Positions 1 through 9,157 of a stretch of DNA of 64,000 nucleotides are shown here, in pieces; the stretch's first letter is position 1, and every line of letters starts with the position of its first letter. The notes beneath the pieces are model-generated. The model saw only the letters and a list, made by a program, of their open reading frames with translations, was not told the DNA's origin and searched no databases. The stretch comes from Bacteroidales bacterium. Lineage in GTDB: Bacteria; Bacteroidota; Bacteroidia; Bacteroidales; F082. Position numbers and translations under genes: made by a program. The DNA is taken from positions 22,924 to 86,923 of the forward strand of contig JAQVLA010000015.1 of assembly GCA_028704385.1 (NCBI GenBank), written 5' to 3'.

Positions 1-2030
1 TTCCTTTGTTGCTGGCGTTCGTCTTTAGGTCTGATCCGATGAATGTTCTGGGAGGTGCATTAGGTCATTATCTTCATATCTACCTGCAGGGGATCATCGG
101 AACAGCCGGTGTTATTATTGCACTCATCTTCACTTTTGCTACTTATGTCATTGTTGAGTTTAACCTTACATTCAGCCGAAACAGAAATGCAGGTAAAAGT
201 GATCAAAAGCAAACCAAAAATACCAAGCCTTCTCCTGACTTGCCTGGCGACAGATACAACACCATTGAGTATGCTGTTGATGATGAGGAAGATGATTCGG
301 ATTTTTGGCGATCTGAATCAGGCACGGGAAACAAACTGAAAGACGATGATACTGACAGGAATGGCTCTGTAAGTCTTGAAGTTGATTTACCTCTTGACGA
401 TGACTCAATGCAGACCGAAGCACAGAATGAAGAAATAGAATTTAGCATCGAACCCGTCAAACAGGAAGAAACACGTACCAAAGGAACAATCGAACGTCAG
501 GGTCTTGACACCCAGTTTGACCCAACGCTTGATTTACCGGACTATCAATTTCCGCACCTGGATCTATTAACCGACTATGGTGAAGGTGGCATCAGTGTTG
601 AGCGGAGTGAGCTTGAAGCTAATAAGGTGCGGATCGTTGAAACACTTGCCAATTATAGTATTGGTATCGAAAAGATAAAAGCCACCATCGGACCCACAGT
701 AACCTTGTATGAAATTATTCCGGCAGCGGGAGTTCGTATTGCCCGTATCAAAGGGCTCGAAGACGATATTGCACTAAGTTTGTCAGCCATCGGAATCAGA
801 ATCATTGCACCCATTCCGGGTAAAGGTACGGTTGGTATTGAGGTTCCTAATCAAAAGCCCGAAATCGTCTCGATGAGAACGATAATCGGTTCTGAGCGAT
901 TCTCTGATAATAAATTTGAGTTGCCTTTTGGTTTAGGCAAAACAATTGCTAATGAGAGTTTTGTTGCCGACCTGGCCAAAATGCCTCATATCCTGATGGC
1001 AGGTGCTACCGGCCAGGGAAAGTCTGTTGGCCTGAATGCTATCATTGCTTCGCTGCTCTATTGCAAACATCCTGCTGAACTTAAATTTGTATTGGTTGAC
1101 CCCAAAAAAGTGGAACTTAGTTTGTTTAGTCGTATCGAACGACATTATCTGGCCAAACTGCCCGATTCAGAAGAGGCCATCATCACAGATACCAGAAAAG
1201 TTGTACGCACACTCAATTCGCTGGGTATCGAGATGGATAACCGTTATGAACTGCTCAAAGATGCACAAGTAAGAAATATTAAGGAATATAACGTTAAATT
1301 TAAATCACGGAAACTGAACCCCATGCATGGGCATAGGTTTTTGCCTTATATCGTGTTGGTGGTTGATGAATTTGCTGACCTGATAATGACTGCCGGAAAA
1401 GAGATTGAAAGTCCCATTACGCGCCTGGCGCAGCTTGCCCGGGCTGTTGGTATTCATTTGATAATTGCCACTCAGCGACCATCAGTCAATATCATCACTG
1501 GAACTATCAAAGCCAATTTTCCAGCACGTATTGCTTTTAGGGTGATTTCCGGAACGGATTCCAGAACGATACTTGATACCAAAGGTGCTGATCAGCTTAT
1601 TGGTCGCGGCGATATGCTGCTATCCACCGGTAACGATTTGGTGCGGCTTCAATGTGCTTTTATCGACACTCCTGAGGTAGAGCGTCTTACTGAGTTTATT
1701 GGTTCGCAACGAGGTTATCCGGATGCCTATTATCTGCCCGAATTTGCTGAAGATCAGGATATAGCATCTGATGTTTTTGATGCCAGCGAACGTGATGATT
1801 TATTTGAAGATGCTGCACGGATCATTGTGCAAACGCAGCAGGGATCAACCTCGCTCCTGCAACGCAAACTCAAACTAGGGTATAACCGTGCCGGACGAAT
1901 TATAGACCAGTTGGAAGCCGCTGGAATCGTTGGTCCTTTTGAGGGAAGTAAGGCACGGGAGGTGAAAGTGGCCAACGAAATGGCTTTGGAACAGTTTTTG
2001 AAAGATTTGGATATGTCTAATGAAGAATAG
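1..2030 (+). CDS. ftsK: DNA translocase FtsK/SpoIIIE (5' end cut by window)
   Basis: C-terminal 670 or so residues of the septal DNA pump that moves chromosome termini during division. The reading frame is open to the left edge, so the start lies outside and most of the N-terminal membrane domain is missing; one membrane segment remains near the visible N-terminus. An acidic linker follows, then the motor with Walker A GATGQGKS (about residue 333 of the visible part), Walker B LVVDEFADL (about 450) and a C-terminal winged-helix gamma domain (last 70 residues) that reads KOPS-like sites. The stop overlaps the next gene by 11 bases, which suggests co-transcription with the LolA-like gene. Identification is secure from these motifs. 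Confidence 0.95.
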   Translation, partial: PLLLAFVFRSDPMNVLGGALGHYLHIYLQGIIGTAGVIIALIFTFATYVIVEFNLTFSRNRNAGKSDQKQTKNTKPSPDLPGDRYNTIEYAVDDEEDDSDFWRSESGTGNKLKDDDTDRNGSVSLEVDLPLDDDSMQTEAQNEEIEFSIEPVKQEETRTKGTIERQGLDTQFDPTLDLPDYQFPHLDLLTDYGEGGISVERSELEANKVRIVETLANYSIGIEKIKATIGPTVTLYEIIPAAGVRIARIKGLEDDIALSLSAIGIRIIAPIPGKGTVGIEVPNQKPEIVSMRTIIGSERFSDNKFELPFGLGKTIANESFVADLAKMPHILMAGATGQGKSVGLNAIIASLLYCKHPAELKFVLVDPKKVELSLFSRIERHYLAKLPDSEEAIITDTRKVVRTLNSLGIEMDNRYELLKDAQVRNIKEYNVKFKSRKLNPMHGHRFLPYIVLVVDEFADLIMTAGKEIESPITRLAQLARAVGIHLIIATQRPSVNIITGTIKANFPARIAFRVISGTDSRTILDTKGADQLIGRGDMLLSTGNDLVRLQCAFIDTPEVERLTEFIGSQRGYPDAYYLPEFAEDQDIASDVFDASERDDLFEDAARIIVQTQQGSTSLLQRKLKLGYNRAGRIIDQLEAAGIVGPFEGSKAREVKVANEMALEQFLKDLDMSNEE

Positions 2031-2676
2031 AATGAAAAACACCTTGAGAAAATTTATTTTGATTGTGATTGCAGGAATGGCTCTGCAGCTGAATGCCCAG
2101 GATAATGCCGGAGACCTTTTAAAAAAAGTGATTGACCAAACAAAATCTTTTCCGGCTATGAAGGTTGATTTTGATTACAGGATGATCAACCACGATGCTG
2201 GTATTGATGAAGTAAAGTCGGGTGAAGTTTATATTCAGGGAGATGCTTATAAACTTATAATGGCTGGTCAGACGGTTATTTCAAACGGCAATACAATCTG
2301 GACAGTACTCGAAGATTCCGAAGAGGTTATGGTTAGCGATGCCCAGGAAGGTGATGAAAATATCACACCAAGTCGTTTGTTGACCTCTTACTATGACGAT
2401 CATAAAATCAGTTATTATCATGCTGGCCGACGAAACCAGGACCCTGAAATTAAAACCATTGAGTTAAAACCCGAAAGCGGCAAGAAATTCTCAAGAATTC
2501 ATATCGACATTGAGGAGAAAGGTCTTCATATTAAACAGTTTACCATCTTCGACAGCGGTGGGAATGAATTTATGTATGTAATCAAAAAACTGGATGAGAA
2601 ATTTTTGCCGGATGCCGGATTTTTTGACTTTGAAGAGGCTGATTACCCAAATTATGAAGTGATTGATATGCGATAG
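2020..2676 (+). CDS. lolA: LolA-like outer-membrane lipoprotein carrier
   Basis: A 218-residue protein with an N-terminal signal peptide ending near LNAQ, then a LolA-type fold (a half-barrel that ferries lipoproteins through the periplasm). The length and the pattern 'GEVYIQGDAYKL ... ISNGNTIWTV' are typical of Bacteroidota LolA proteins, which commonly lie just after ftsK. The start at 2020 overlaps ftsK; a second ATG at 2032 is equally possible and keeps the signal peptide intact. The assignment rests on fold-level similarity and on synteny. Confidence 0.82.
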   Translation: MKNRMKNTLRKFILIVIAGMALQLNAQDNAGDLLKKVIDQTKSFPAMKVDFDYRMINHDAGIDEVKSGEVYIQGDAYKLIMAGQTVISNGNTIWTVLEDSEEVMVSDAQEGDENITPSRLLTSYYDDHKISYYHAGRRNQDPEIKTIELKPESGKKFSRIHIDIEEKGLHIKQFTIFDSGGNEFMYVIKKLDEKFLPDAGFFDFEEADYPNYEVIDMR

Positions 2677-2678
2677 TA

Positions 2679-3455
2679 ATGCGGTTTGTTGGTGCCATCC
2701 TTTTACTGGTTTGTTTTGCCTTTACTACTTCTGCGCAGGTAAATACAGAGCGTTACAGAAAGGAATATGACGCACCTGGCTTTAGTATGCGAAATACCAC
2801 CAGTATCGATTTTTCTTCCGGAAATACTAATGAGTTTGAAGTTGGCGAGCAGTTGCGCCTTGACTGGAATTATCCCATTCAGGATTATTATGGCGTAATT
2901 GAATATGATTTCAAGCGGGCTAATAAGCAAAAAACCAAGAATAAGGGATTTATTCACCTGCGCACGATCAGGCAGTTGAATATGGATAAGATTATGGCAG
3001 AAGCCTTTACACAGCTTGAGTTTGATCAGTTTTTACAGCTGCGATCAAGGTTTTTGTTGGGGATGGGCATTCGGTCGGATCTGGTGCAATTGTTTTCTGA
3101 TTCCAGTTTAAACAAACCCTTAAAGCTATTTATTGGAGTTGGTGTGATGCATGAAGGTGAGCACTATACAACTGACCCTCATGTCGTTGTAAGCCATAGC
3201 AGATCAACTAATTATATTTCTCTGGCAATGAGTTTGTCAGATCAGGCGCAATTGGGTTTTGTGACGTATTACCAACCGGCATTGGAAGACTTTAATGATT
3301 TCAGGTTTTCGGCAGATTTGAATCTTACAGTTGATGTGATTAAGAATTTAGCCCTCATCTTAAAAATGCGATATCTGCATCGTAGTATTGCGATAGGCGA
3401 ATCAGTAAATGACGACCAGGAAATTAAAACTGGTTTGATTTTTAAACTTCCTTAA
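2679..3455 (+). CDS. DUF481-like outer-membrane beta-barrel protein
   Basis: A 258-residue secreted protein: signal peptide of about 19 residues ending in TSAQ, then alternating polar/hydrophobic strands that end in a hydrophobic residue plus proline (KLP), as expected for a small outer-membrane barrel. The 'FSSGNTNEFEVGEQLRLDWNY' style of opening resembles DUF481 (YdiY-like) proteins. It starts 2 bases after lolA and so is probably in the same transcript. Its 3' end overlaps the convergent DUF423 gene by 14 bases. No substrate can be named. Confidence 0.6.
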   Translation: MRFVGAILLLVCFAFTTSAQVNTERYRKEYDAPGFSMRNTTSIDFSSGNTNEFEVGEQLRLDWNYPIQDYYGVIEYDFKRANKQKTKNKGFIHLRTIRQLNMDKIMAEAFTQLEFDQFLQLRSRFLLGMGIRSDLVQLFSDSSLNKPLKLFIGVGVMHEGEHYTTDPHVVVSHSRSTNYISLAMSLSDQAQLGFVTYYQPALEDFNDFRFSADLNLTVDVIKNLALILKMRYLHRSIAIGESVNDDQEIKTGLIFKLP

Positions 3456-3837
3456 AACTCCGGATACTATTGATAAAAAGCATTAACCAGCCACCTATCA
3501 TTAACAAGCCCCCTATGGGTGTTACGGGACCTAAAAAGGAAAAATTAACCCCGGTCAGGTCAGATGTAGATAACAGGTAAATAGAAAAAGAAAAAAACAG
3601 ACTGCCAAAAGTAAAAAGGTAATAAGTGACAACGCATAATTTACCTTTAAATCTATTGGGAAGAGCTGCCAGGTAGAGAATGGCCAAAGCATGGAACAGC
3701 TGATATCTTACACCGGTCTCAAAACTTTGTAAGCTCGTAATACTTATATTTTCCCTGAGCCAATGCGCTCCCAGAGCTCCAAATATTACCGCTATCCCGG
3801 CTAATAAACTTCCTGTCCACACAAATGTTCTTTCCAT
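3442..3837 (-). CDS. DUF423 family inner-membrane protein
   Basis: A 131-residue protein with four predicted membrane helices. The family-typical segments 'GALGAHWL', 'FETGVRYQLFHALAIL' and a glycine-rich 'TPIGGLLMIGGW' end identify DUF423 (YgdD-like). The molecular role of this family is not established. The gene is convergent with the upstream barrel gene and divergent from the thiamine-binding gene. Confidence 0.85.
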   Translation of the reverse strand: MERTFVWTGSLLAGIAVIFGALGAHWLRENISITSLQSFETGVRYQLFHALAILYLAALPNRFKGKLCVVTYYLFTFGSLFFSFSIYLLSTSDLTGVNFSFLGPVTPIGGLLMIGGWLMLFINSIRSFKEV

Positions 3838-3894
3838 TTTTTTTGATTTGATTATATGCTCGCCGGACTTATGACTTCAATCCCCGAAAAGCCT

Positions 3895-3902
3895 TACTTT
3901 TG
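3895..3902 (+). promoter_or_regulatory. Bacteroidota -7 box (TACTTTTG) before the thiamine-binding gene
   Basis: TACTTTTG matches the Bacteroidota -7 consensus TAnnTTTG and lies 53 bases before the ATG at 3956. No good TTG box is seen about 19-21 bases upstream, so this is a partial promoter match only. Confidence 0.35.
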
Positions 3903-3955
3903 CGCATCAAAGATACTTTTTTTAGTTTTTTCTTATAGTAAAAATTCAAAGTCTT

Positions 3956-4216
3956 ATGAAAGCATCCGTCGAAGTGAGTTATTATCCCTTGCTAGTTGAT
4001 TATATTTCACCGATAAAAGATTTTATTCGCCGTTTGAATGAGGTTTCAGGGCTGGTTGTAAAAACCAATGGGATGAGTACTCAGATTTTTGGTGAGTATG
4101 ACCTTATTATGCAAACACTTACTAAAGAGATAAAGAAATCCTTTGATCTGCCTCATAGTGTTTTTGTACTCAAGATTATCAATGCCGACTTAAACCATAT
4201 TGATGGAAGCCGTTAG
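3956..4216 (+). CDS. Thiamine-binding (YkoF/DUF77-like) domain protein
   Basis: An 86-residue single-domain protein of the Thiamine_BP (PF01910, MTH1187/YkoF-like) type: ferredoxin-like fold with 'ISPIKDFIRRLNEVSGLVVKTNGMSTQIFGEYD' features spanning residues 19-52. Family members bind thiamine or its pyrimidine part in the cytosol. It overlaps the following PnuC gene by 14 bases, so the two are translationally coupled. This raises the possibility that the transporter imports thiamine, although the third gene looks like a NadR-type kinase. No TPP riboswitch is visible upstream. Confidence 0.75.
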   Translation: MKASVEVSYYPLLVDYISPIKDFIRRLNEVSGLVVKTNGMSTQIFGEYDLIMQTLTKEIKKSFDLPHSVFVLKIINADLNHIDGSR

Positions 4217-4814
4217 TTTTTTTGAGCTTTTTCTGGAGAACCTCTATCAAACGACCTGGTTTGAAGCTGTCGCCGTGATATTTGGGCTATTGAGTGTATG
4301 GTACAGCAAAAAAGTAAACATTTTGGTTTTCCCCACCGGAATTGTCAGTGTAGTGATTTATATGTACATCACTTTTTTTGCAGGCCTTTATGCTGATACG
4401 TTCATCAACCTGGTTTATTTTGTGATGAGTGTTTATGGTTGGTATCACTGGACTCACCCTCAAGCCGGAAAATCAGAACGGCCCGTTAGATTTGCAAGCC
4501 GTACTCAAAATTTGATGGGTTTGTTGGCTACCCTCCTTTCATTTGTCTTGATGCGTTTTGTTCTGATCAATTACACCGATAGCAATGTGCCCACCATTGA
4601 TGCACTCACCACCGCAATATTTATCACAGGAATGTGGCTAATGGCAGTGAAAAAGGTTGAGAACTGGATTTACTGGATGGTAGGCGACTTGATCTCTGTT
4701 CCTCTTTATTACTTTAAAGGATTGGTATTCACCAGTTTCCAGTTTCTGGTGTTTTTGATTATTGCAGTGGCAGGTTATCTCGCCTGGAAAAAACTAGCAA
4801 GTAATGTCAGTTAG
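4203..4814 (+). CDS. pnuC: PnuC family vitamin transporter (nicotinamide riboside or thiamine)
   Basis: A 203-residue membrane protein with about seven helices and the PnuC-family signature around YGWYHW after the third helix. PnuC proteins are SWEET-like facilitators for nicotinamide riboside (PnuC), thiamine (PnuT) or riboflavin (PnuX), with trapping by a downstream kinase. ATG at 4203 was preferred over the in-frame TTG one codon earlier. The gene overlaps both neighbours. The upstream thiamine-binding gene argues for thiamine and the downstream NadR-like kinase for nicotinamide riboside; sequence alone does not decide. Confidence 0.85.
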   Translation: MEAVSFFELFLENLYQTTWFEAVAVIFGLLSVWYSKKVNILVFPTGIVSVVIYMYITFFAGLYADTFINLVYFVMSVYGWYHWTHPQAGKSERPVRFASRTQNLMGLLATLLSFVLMRFVLINYTDSNVPTIDALTTAIFITGMWLMAVKKVENWIYWMVGDLISVPLYYFKGLVFTSFQFLVFLIIAVAGYLAWKKLASNVS

Positions 4815-5319
4815 GATTGCCATCACCGGACCTGAATCGACAGGAAAATCATGGCTTGCCGAAGCTCTTGCCAAGCATTACCATACCCAATGGGTTCCGG
4901 AATTTGCCCGTGATTATTTGAAAAATAAAACGAAATATCATGCAGCTGATGTCATAAATATCGCTAACGGACAGCTTCAGCTCGAACAGAGATTTATGGC
5001 AGATTATCCGGCGGTTTTATTCTCGGATACAGAGATGCTGGTGTGCAAAATCTGGCTTGAGTTTGTTTTTGGGTTGCAGGATGATTTCATTGAGAAAGCC
5101 CTTAAAAACCAAGGTTACGACCTGTATTTGTTGTGCGATATCGACCTCGAATGGGAACCTGATCCTTTGCGTGAGCATCCCACTGAAAGAAAGATTTTGT
5201 TTGAACTTTACAAAAGTCATCTGGAAAAAATGCACTTTCCTTATCGGATAGTTTCAGGAAAGGGCAGACAAAGATTGGAAAAGGCTGTTACCTTTGTGGA
5301 TCAATTGATAAAATCTTGA
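4804..5319 (+). CDS. NadR-type ribosylnicotinamide kinase / AAA ATPase
   Basis: A 171-residue P-loop protein with Walker A GPESTGKS (residues 8-15) and 'PEFARDYL', hallmarks of the C-terminal kinase domain of NadR. It phosphorylates nicotinamide riboside after uptake. There is no N-terminal adenylyltransferase domain, so it is a stand-alone kinase. It overlaps pnuC by 11 bases, consistent with a transport-and-trap pair. A thiamine kinase role cannot be excluded because of the thiamine-binding gene two positions upstream. Confidence 0.8.
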   Translation: MSVRIAITGPESTGKSWLAEALAKHYHTQWVPEFARDYLKNKTKYHAADVINIANGQLQLEQRFMADYPAVLFSDTEMLVCKIWLEFVFGLQDDFIEKALKNQGYDLYLLCDIDLEWEPDPLREHPTERKILFELYKSHLEKMHFPYRIVSGKGRQRLEKAVTFVDQLIKS

Positions 5320-6494
5320 AAAGCCCGAAAAAGCATATTTTGTTTTTGGCCCGATGGTATCCGCATCGTTACGATCCTATGTTTGGGTTGTTCGTTCGGC
5401 GTCATGCGGAGGCGGTTGCGATATTAAACAAGGTTTCTGTAATATATGTACATGCTGATCCACAAGCAGATAAATGCTACGAAATTTGTCAAACTACAAA
5501 CAGCGAACTCAGGGAAATCCTTGTATATTTCAAGAAAAGTAGGGGAATTTCTTTGCTCTCCAAAATAATTAATCACTGGCGTTTTTTCAGGGCTAATATT
5601 ATCGCGGTAAAGGTCGCCGAAAAAGAACAAAATCTCGATCTGATTCATGTGCATATTCTCACACGGCTGGGATTATTGGGATGGTTTTTAGCTGCTCGTC
5701 GTAATATTCCTTATCTCATAACTGAGCACTGGTCGAGATATTTACCTGTTAATAAGGGGTTTAATGGTTCATTCAGAAAGATGATCAGCAGGTTTGTTGT
5801 TAAACGTGCTGCAATGGTTACAACCGTTACCCTTGACTTGATGCGTGCCATGCAAAGCTATCAGCTTACGAATCAACGTTATGTTGTATTGCCTAATGTT
5901 GTTGATATGGAGCTTTTTAAACCATTACCCAAACCACAACACAAAACAGTTAATTTTGTGCATATCAGCTGTTTTGAAGATAAATCGAAGAATATAAGTG
6001 GCTTGCTACGTGCCATAGGCAGATTGTCGGATGCCGGACTTGATTTCAGTTTCACACTGATTGGTGATGGTATGGATTTCGATTGGCTAAAGTCTTATTC
6101 CGGTGAATTTAATCTCAACGACAAGATTATTTTTACAGGCATTATGCAGGGAGAAGAATTAGCGAAAAAATTAGCAAAATCAGACGTTTTAGTGCTTTTC
6201 AGTAATTACGAAAACATGCCTGTTGTAATACTTGAAGCGCTTGCCTGTGGCATTCCGGTGGTAGCAACAAGGGTAGGAGGGATACCCGAAATGCTTAATG
6301 AGTCGAATGGCCTTTTGGTTGATGCCGGAGATGAGCAGGGATTGGCGGAGGCTTTAATCAATATTTCTAAAACTTATCAGAAATACATTACGTCAGAATT
6401 GCGAAATACGGTTGCTACTCAATATGGTTTCAACGCTGTTGGCCAACAACTTGACGAATGGTACAATGAAATATTGAAGGCTAAGGTTCTCTAA
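5316..6494 (+). CDS. GT4-family glycosyltransferase
   Basis: A 392-residue GT-B enzyme. The N-terminal half has the 'LARWYPHRYDPMFGLFVRRHAEAV' opening; the C-terminal half carries the GT4 nucleotide-sugar motif with 'SNYENMPVVILEALACGIPVVA' and GGIPE. It most likely adds a hexose to a cell-surface glycan or lipid; donor and acceptor cannot be read from sequence. The start is TTG at 5316, overlapping the kinase stop (TTGA), a coupling arrangement. The 3' end overlaps the convergent stress-protein gene by 14 bases. Confidence 0.88.
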   Translation: MKSPKKHILFLARWYPHRYDPMFGLFVRRHAEAVAILNKVSVIYVHADPQADKCYEICQTTNSELREILVYFKKSRGISLLSKIINHWRFFRANIIAVKVAEKEQNLDLIHVHILTRLGLLGWFLAARRNIPYLITEHWSRYLPVNKGFNGSFRKMISRFVVKRAAMVTTVTLDLMRAMQSYQLTNQRYVVLPNVVDMELFKPLPKPQHKTVNFVHISCFEDKSKNISGLLRAIGRLSDAGLDFSFTLIGDGMDFDWLKSYSGEFNLNDKIIFTGIMQGEELAKKLAKSDVLVLFSNYENMPVVILEALACGIPVVATRVGGIPEMLNESNGLLVDAGDEQGLAEALINISKTYQKYITSELRNTVATQYGFNAVGQQLDEWYNEILKAKVL

Positions 6495-7347
6495 ATGTTA
6501 ACATTGGAATGCCGAGTTCGAAAAATGCATCCTTGCCAATTTTATCTTTAAAAATATAGTCCAACAATCCTCGTCTGTGGGCTATAAATGATGCCAGACT
6601 GATATGATTTTGCTCGCAAAAAAGTGCAATCGCGTCTTTTGGCATGGTTGATTTTATGAGATGAAACCTGATCATCTGACGGGCTTTTTCATGTTTAAAG
6701 GCCAGCCTGAGTTCCTCCATGAGTAAGTCGGGTTTTTCGTCATCCTCATCGGTGATCAGATGCACCACATGAATTACAGGCTTGTATTGTTCAAGTAAGT
6801 TGAATATCCGGTTGATCGTGCTTACGTCGAACCGGCCAAAATTGGTCGCATATAACACCTCACTGCTCTTTGTCCAATGATAGCCTTCAGGAACGGAAAG
6901 CAATGGTACATTTACTTTTGTCATGATACTTTTTGCCATGCTGCCTTCCAGAAAACGTTTTTTGCCTTTGCCGCGTGTTCCCATCAAAACGAGATTGGGT
7001 TTTTGATCTTCGGTAAGGTTTACCAGTTCAATCTCAGGGTCACCACCTTTTAAAACTGCCGAAACACGTATGTTGGTTAGTCCTGCTTCTGAAATTCTAT
7101 ACTCCAGGTTTTCCTGCTTCTCCTGCATATATTTGGAAGCTTGCGCTTCCATCTCGGCCAGCAGCTCTCTGTTGAAAAAGGTATCTGAATCAAGTCCGCC
7201 CGGGAAACTGCTGTCGCCCATCAGAATTTGATCCATATAGGCATGAAACAGGATAATTTCTCCGCCAGGTTCCTTTAGCAGGTCAAGTGCATAAGGGAAG
7301 AGCATCTCGTTCTCTTCACTAAAATCGGTTGCAAGTATTATTCTCAT
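6481..7347 (-). CDS. Tandem-domain universal stress protein
   Basis: A 288-residue protein with two UspA folds. The first begins MRIILATDFSEENE and carries the ATP-type glycine loop 'MGTRGKGKKRFLEGSMAKSI' near residues 155-175; the second is more divergent and lacks a clear G2xG9xG loop. Such two-domain proteins are common in Bacteroidota and act in the cytosol in stress adaptation. The ATG at 7347 begins right at the fold; the frame is open further upstream to 7476 but that part does not resemble the family. Confidence 0.88.
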   Translation of the reverse strand: MRIILATDFSEENEMLFPYALDLLKEPGGEIILFHAYMDQILMGDSSFPGGLDSDTFFNRELLAEMEAQASKYMQEKQENLEYRISEAGLTNIRVSAVLKGGDPEIELVNLTEDQKPNLVLMGTRGKGKKRFLEGSMAKSIMTKVNVPLLSVPEGYHWTKSSEVLYATNFGRFDVSTINRIFNLLEQYKPVIHVVHLITDEDDEKPDLLMEELRLAFKHEKARQMIRFHLIKSTMPKDAIALFCEQNHISLASFIAHRRGLLDYIFKDKIGKDAFFELGIPMLTFREP

Positions 7348-7441
7348 TTTGGTCTGATTTAATCGGTTTGATCTTATTGGTTTTATTGATGTAAAGATAC
7401 AAAAAATCAAATTGTTCCGAAATTTATTTAACCAAAATTCA

Positions 7442-8551
7442 CTAAAAACCGAACCAAATGCCCATGATTCCGGCAATAGCTCCTACAGCTATGTTAATTA
7501 TTTTTGCTGCAATAAATCCTTTGCCCGATTCGGCCAGCAATGGCAGCGATCCATGACCATCCTGAACAATGGAACTGGCCAGAAGTATGCTTAATGGCAG
7601 AACTCCCTGTGCAAATAGGATGACAAAAATATAATGTGGTCCCGATTCGGGAATAATGCCAATAAGTAAGGCAATTAATAGTACAAGATACAGATTGGAA
7701 GAAATCCATCCCTGCAAGTTAATATACTGATTTGCAAAATAGATGCCCAGTATTACAGCAAATGTCCAAAGGAAAATTTTGATGAAGTGTTTCTTGATGA
7801 TGTGCTGCCAAAGATGCTCCTGTAAAAAATGTTCTTTGGCGGTTAGCACGATGTACAAAATAGCACCAAGTAGCAGGATCATTGTAATCCTTATCCAGTC
7901 GGCCTCACCGCCATGATCATGGGTGTGATCGTGAGCATGATCGTGTATATGCGAGTCAATTTCGTTAGTACCCATTAGCGTGTTTAAATGATGACTTCCA
8001 TCCACAAAGCCAGACAAAAGAGTGATCAGGATCGTCAATACACCAGCGATCAACAAAGCCCTGGTAAAACTTAACTGACGCAGATTTTCGACAATCAAAG
8101 CCGGATGATACCGGTTGCAGGACTCATTTTGATGGTGGAGTGGGAGTGCTCCTTCTGACTTAAGCCCAATGTATTTGTTTTTAACAAAAATATGAGTTAA
8201 TACTCCGGTTATCAATGCAATAACAAATAAAATGGCATTGAGTTTAAGTGTAGTTGCAGGTATGGTTGAAAACATTAGAAAGGCTTCATCACCCGTAGTG
8301 GCAATCAGGGTCGCAATTAAGGCCGGAAACATTACCACGCGATGCACATATAAAGAAACCATAGTGTAGGTTCCAAGACAACCCGGAATTATACCCATCA
8401 CCGATCCAAGGAAAATTTGTGTAAATGGCGATTTTTCGAGTTTTTCAGACCACATTCCACGAGTTTGTACGTTGATGTACTCAATTACCATCATCATACC
8501 CATCACAAATGTGGTGATAATCAAAGTTTGTTGTAAAATCATTGTTATCAT
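7442..8551 (-). CDS. ArsP_2-like 10-TM putative heavy-metal exporter
   Basis: A 369-residue inner-membrane protein with about ten hydrophobic segments in two halves. The repeated signature 'GIIPGCLGTYTMVSLYVHR' in the first half and 'GIIPESGPHYIFVILFAQG' in the second identifies the putative 10TM heavy-metal exporter family (PF11449), often annotated as a putative manganese transporter. A His/Asp cluster (HIHDHAHDHTHDHGG, about residues 201-215) in the central loop is a likely metal-binding region. Direction and metal are inferred from family annotation only. The gene stands alone. Confidence 0.75.
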   Translation of the reverse strand: MITMILQQTLIITTFVMGMMMVIEYINVQTRGMWSEKLEKSPFTQIFLGSVMGIIPGCLGTYTMVSLYVHRVVMFPALIATLIATTGDEAFLMFSTIPATTLKLNAILFVIALITGVLTHIFVKNKYIGLKSEGALPLHHQNESCNRYHPALIVENLRQLSFTRALLIAGVLTILITLLSGFVDGSHHLNTLMGTNEIDSHIHDHAHDHTHDHGGEADWIRITMILLLGAILYIVLTAKEHFLQEHLWQHIIKKHFIKIFLWTFAVILGIYFANQYINLQGWISSNLYLVLLIALLIGIIPESGPHYIFVILFAQGVLPLSILLASSIVQDGHGSLPLLAESGKGFIAAKIINIAVGAIAGIMGIWFGF

Positions 8552-8704
8552 GCAGCAGAGGCTTAAACCGGATTATTTTAGAACAAAGATGATAAATTTC
8601 ACAATGCTCAAAGGCATTTTCCGGCTATGATTCATGAAATTTTTCTCATGGTAATTTATATCTGATCTAAATAGGGTAATATTTTTTTAAAAATCTGTTG
8701 GGAT

Positions 8705-8736
8705 TGTCTGGCCAATTAGATTTAGCTGTAATTTTG
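8705..8736 (+). promoter_or_regulatory. Promoter for the Rrf2 regulator
   Basis: TTG at 8705-8707 and TAATTTTG at 8729-8736 are separated by 21 bases, close to the Bacteroidota consensus TTG-N19-21-TAnnTTTG. The start codon lies 22 bases after the -7 box. Confidence 0.5.
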
Positions 8737-8758
8737 GTATTTAATTACTTATTTAATA

Positions 8759-9157
8759 ATGTCGAAAATAGTAACACTTACCGAAGCAGCATCAATAGCA
8801 TTACACGGGATGATTATTGTAGCCAAGGCCGAAAAAATGGCCAATGTAATCCATATTGCTGAACTGACTGGAAGTTCAAAACATCATGTAGCCAAGATTT
8901 TTCAACGCTTGGTAAAAGATAATTTTCTTGAGTCACACAGAGGGCCATCTGGTGGTTTTACCTTAAAGAAAAATCCCAAGGAAATTAGTTTACTTGAAAT
9001 TTATGAGTCAATTGAAGGAAAAATAGAAGTAACAACCTGTCCGCTCGACAAACATATTTGCCCTTTTGAAATGTGCATCATGGACAATGTGACCCACAAA
9101 ATGACAGTAGATTTTCGCGAACACCTCAGATCACATACGCTTCAGGATTACCTTTAA
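8759..9157 (+). CDS. Rrf2-family regulator with three cysteines (possible Fe-S/NO sensor)
   Basis: A 132-residue winged-helix regulator of the Rrf2 family: N-terminal HTH with 'IAELTGSSKHHVAKIFQRLVKD' (residues 33-54) and the wing 'RGPSGGF' (61-67). Three cysteines, C94, C101 and C106, occupy the region where NsrR, IscR and RsrR bind an Fe-S cluster; spacing is C-x6-C-x4-C. Hcp lies directly downstream and nrfHA further on, so a role as a nitric-oxide- or redox-responsive regulator of this region is likely. This is inferred from context, not shown. Confidence 0.85.
   Translation: MSKIVTLTEAASIALHGMIIVAKAEKMANVIHIAELTGSSKHHVAKIFQRLVKDNFLESHRGPSGGFTLKKNPKEISLLEIYESIEGKIEVTTCPLDKHICPFEMCIMDNVTHKMTVDFREHLRSHTLQDYL

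Noticed and set aside
3838..3955. TPP riboswitch before the thiamine-binding/PnuC genes
   Set aside because: None of the conserved THI-box segments is present in the 118-base leader.
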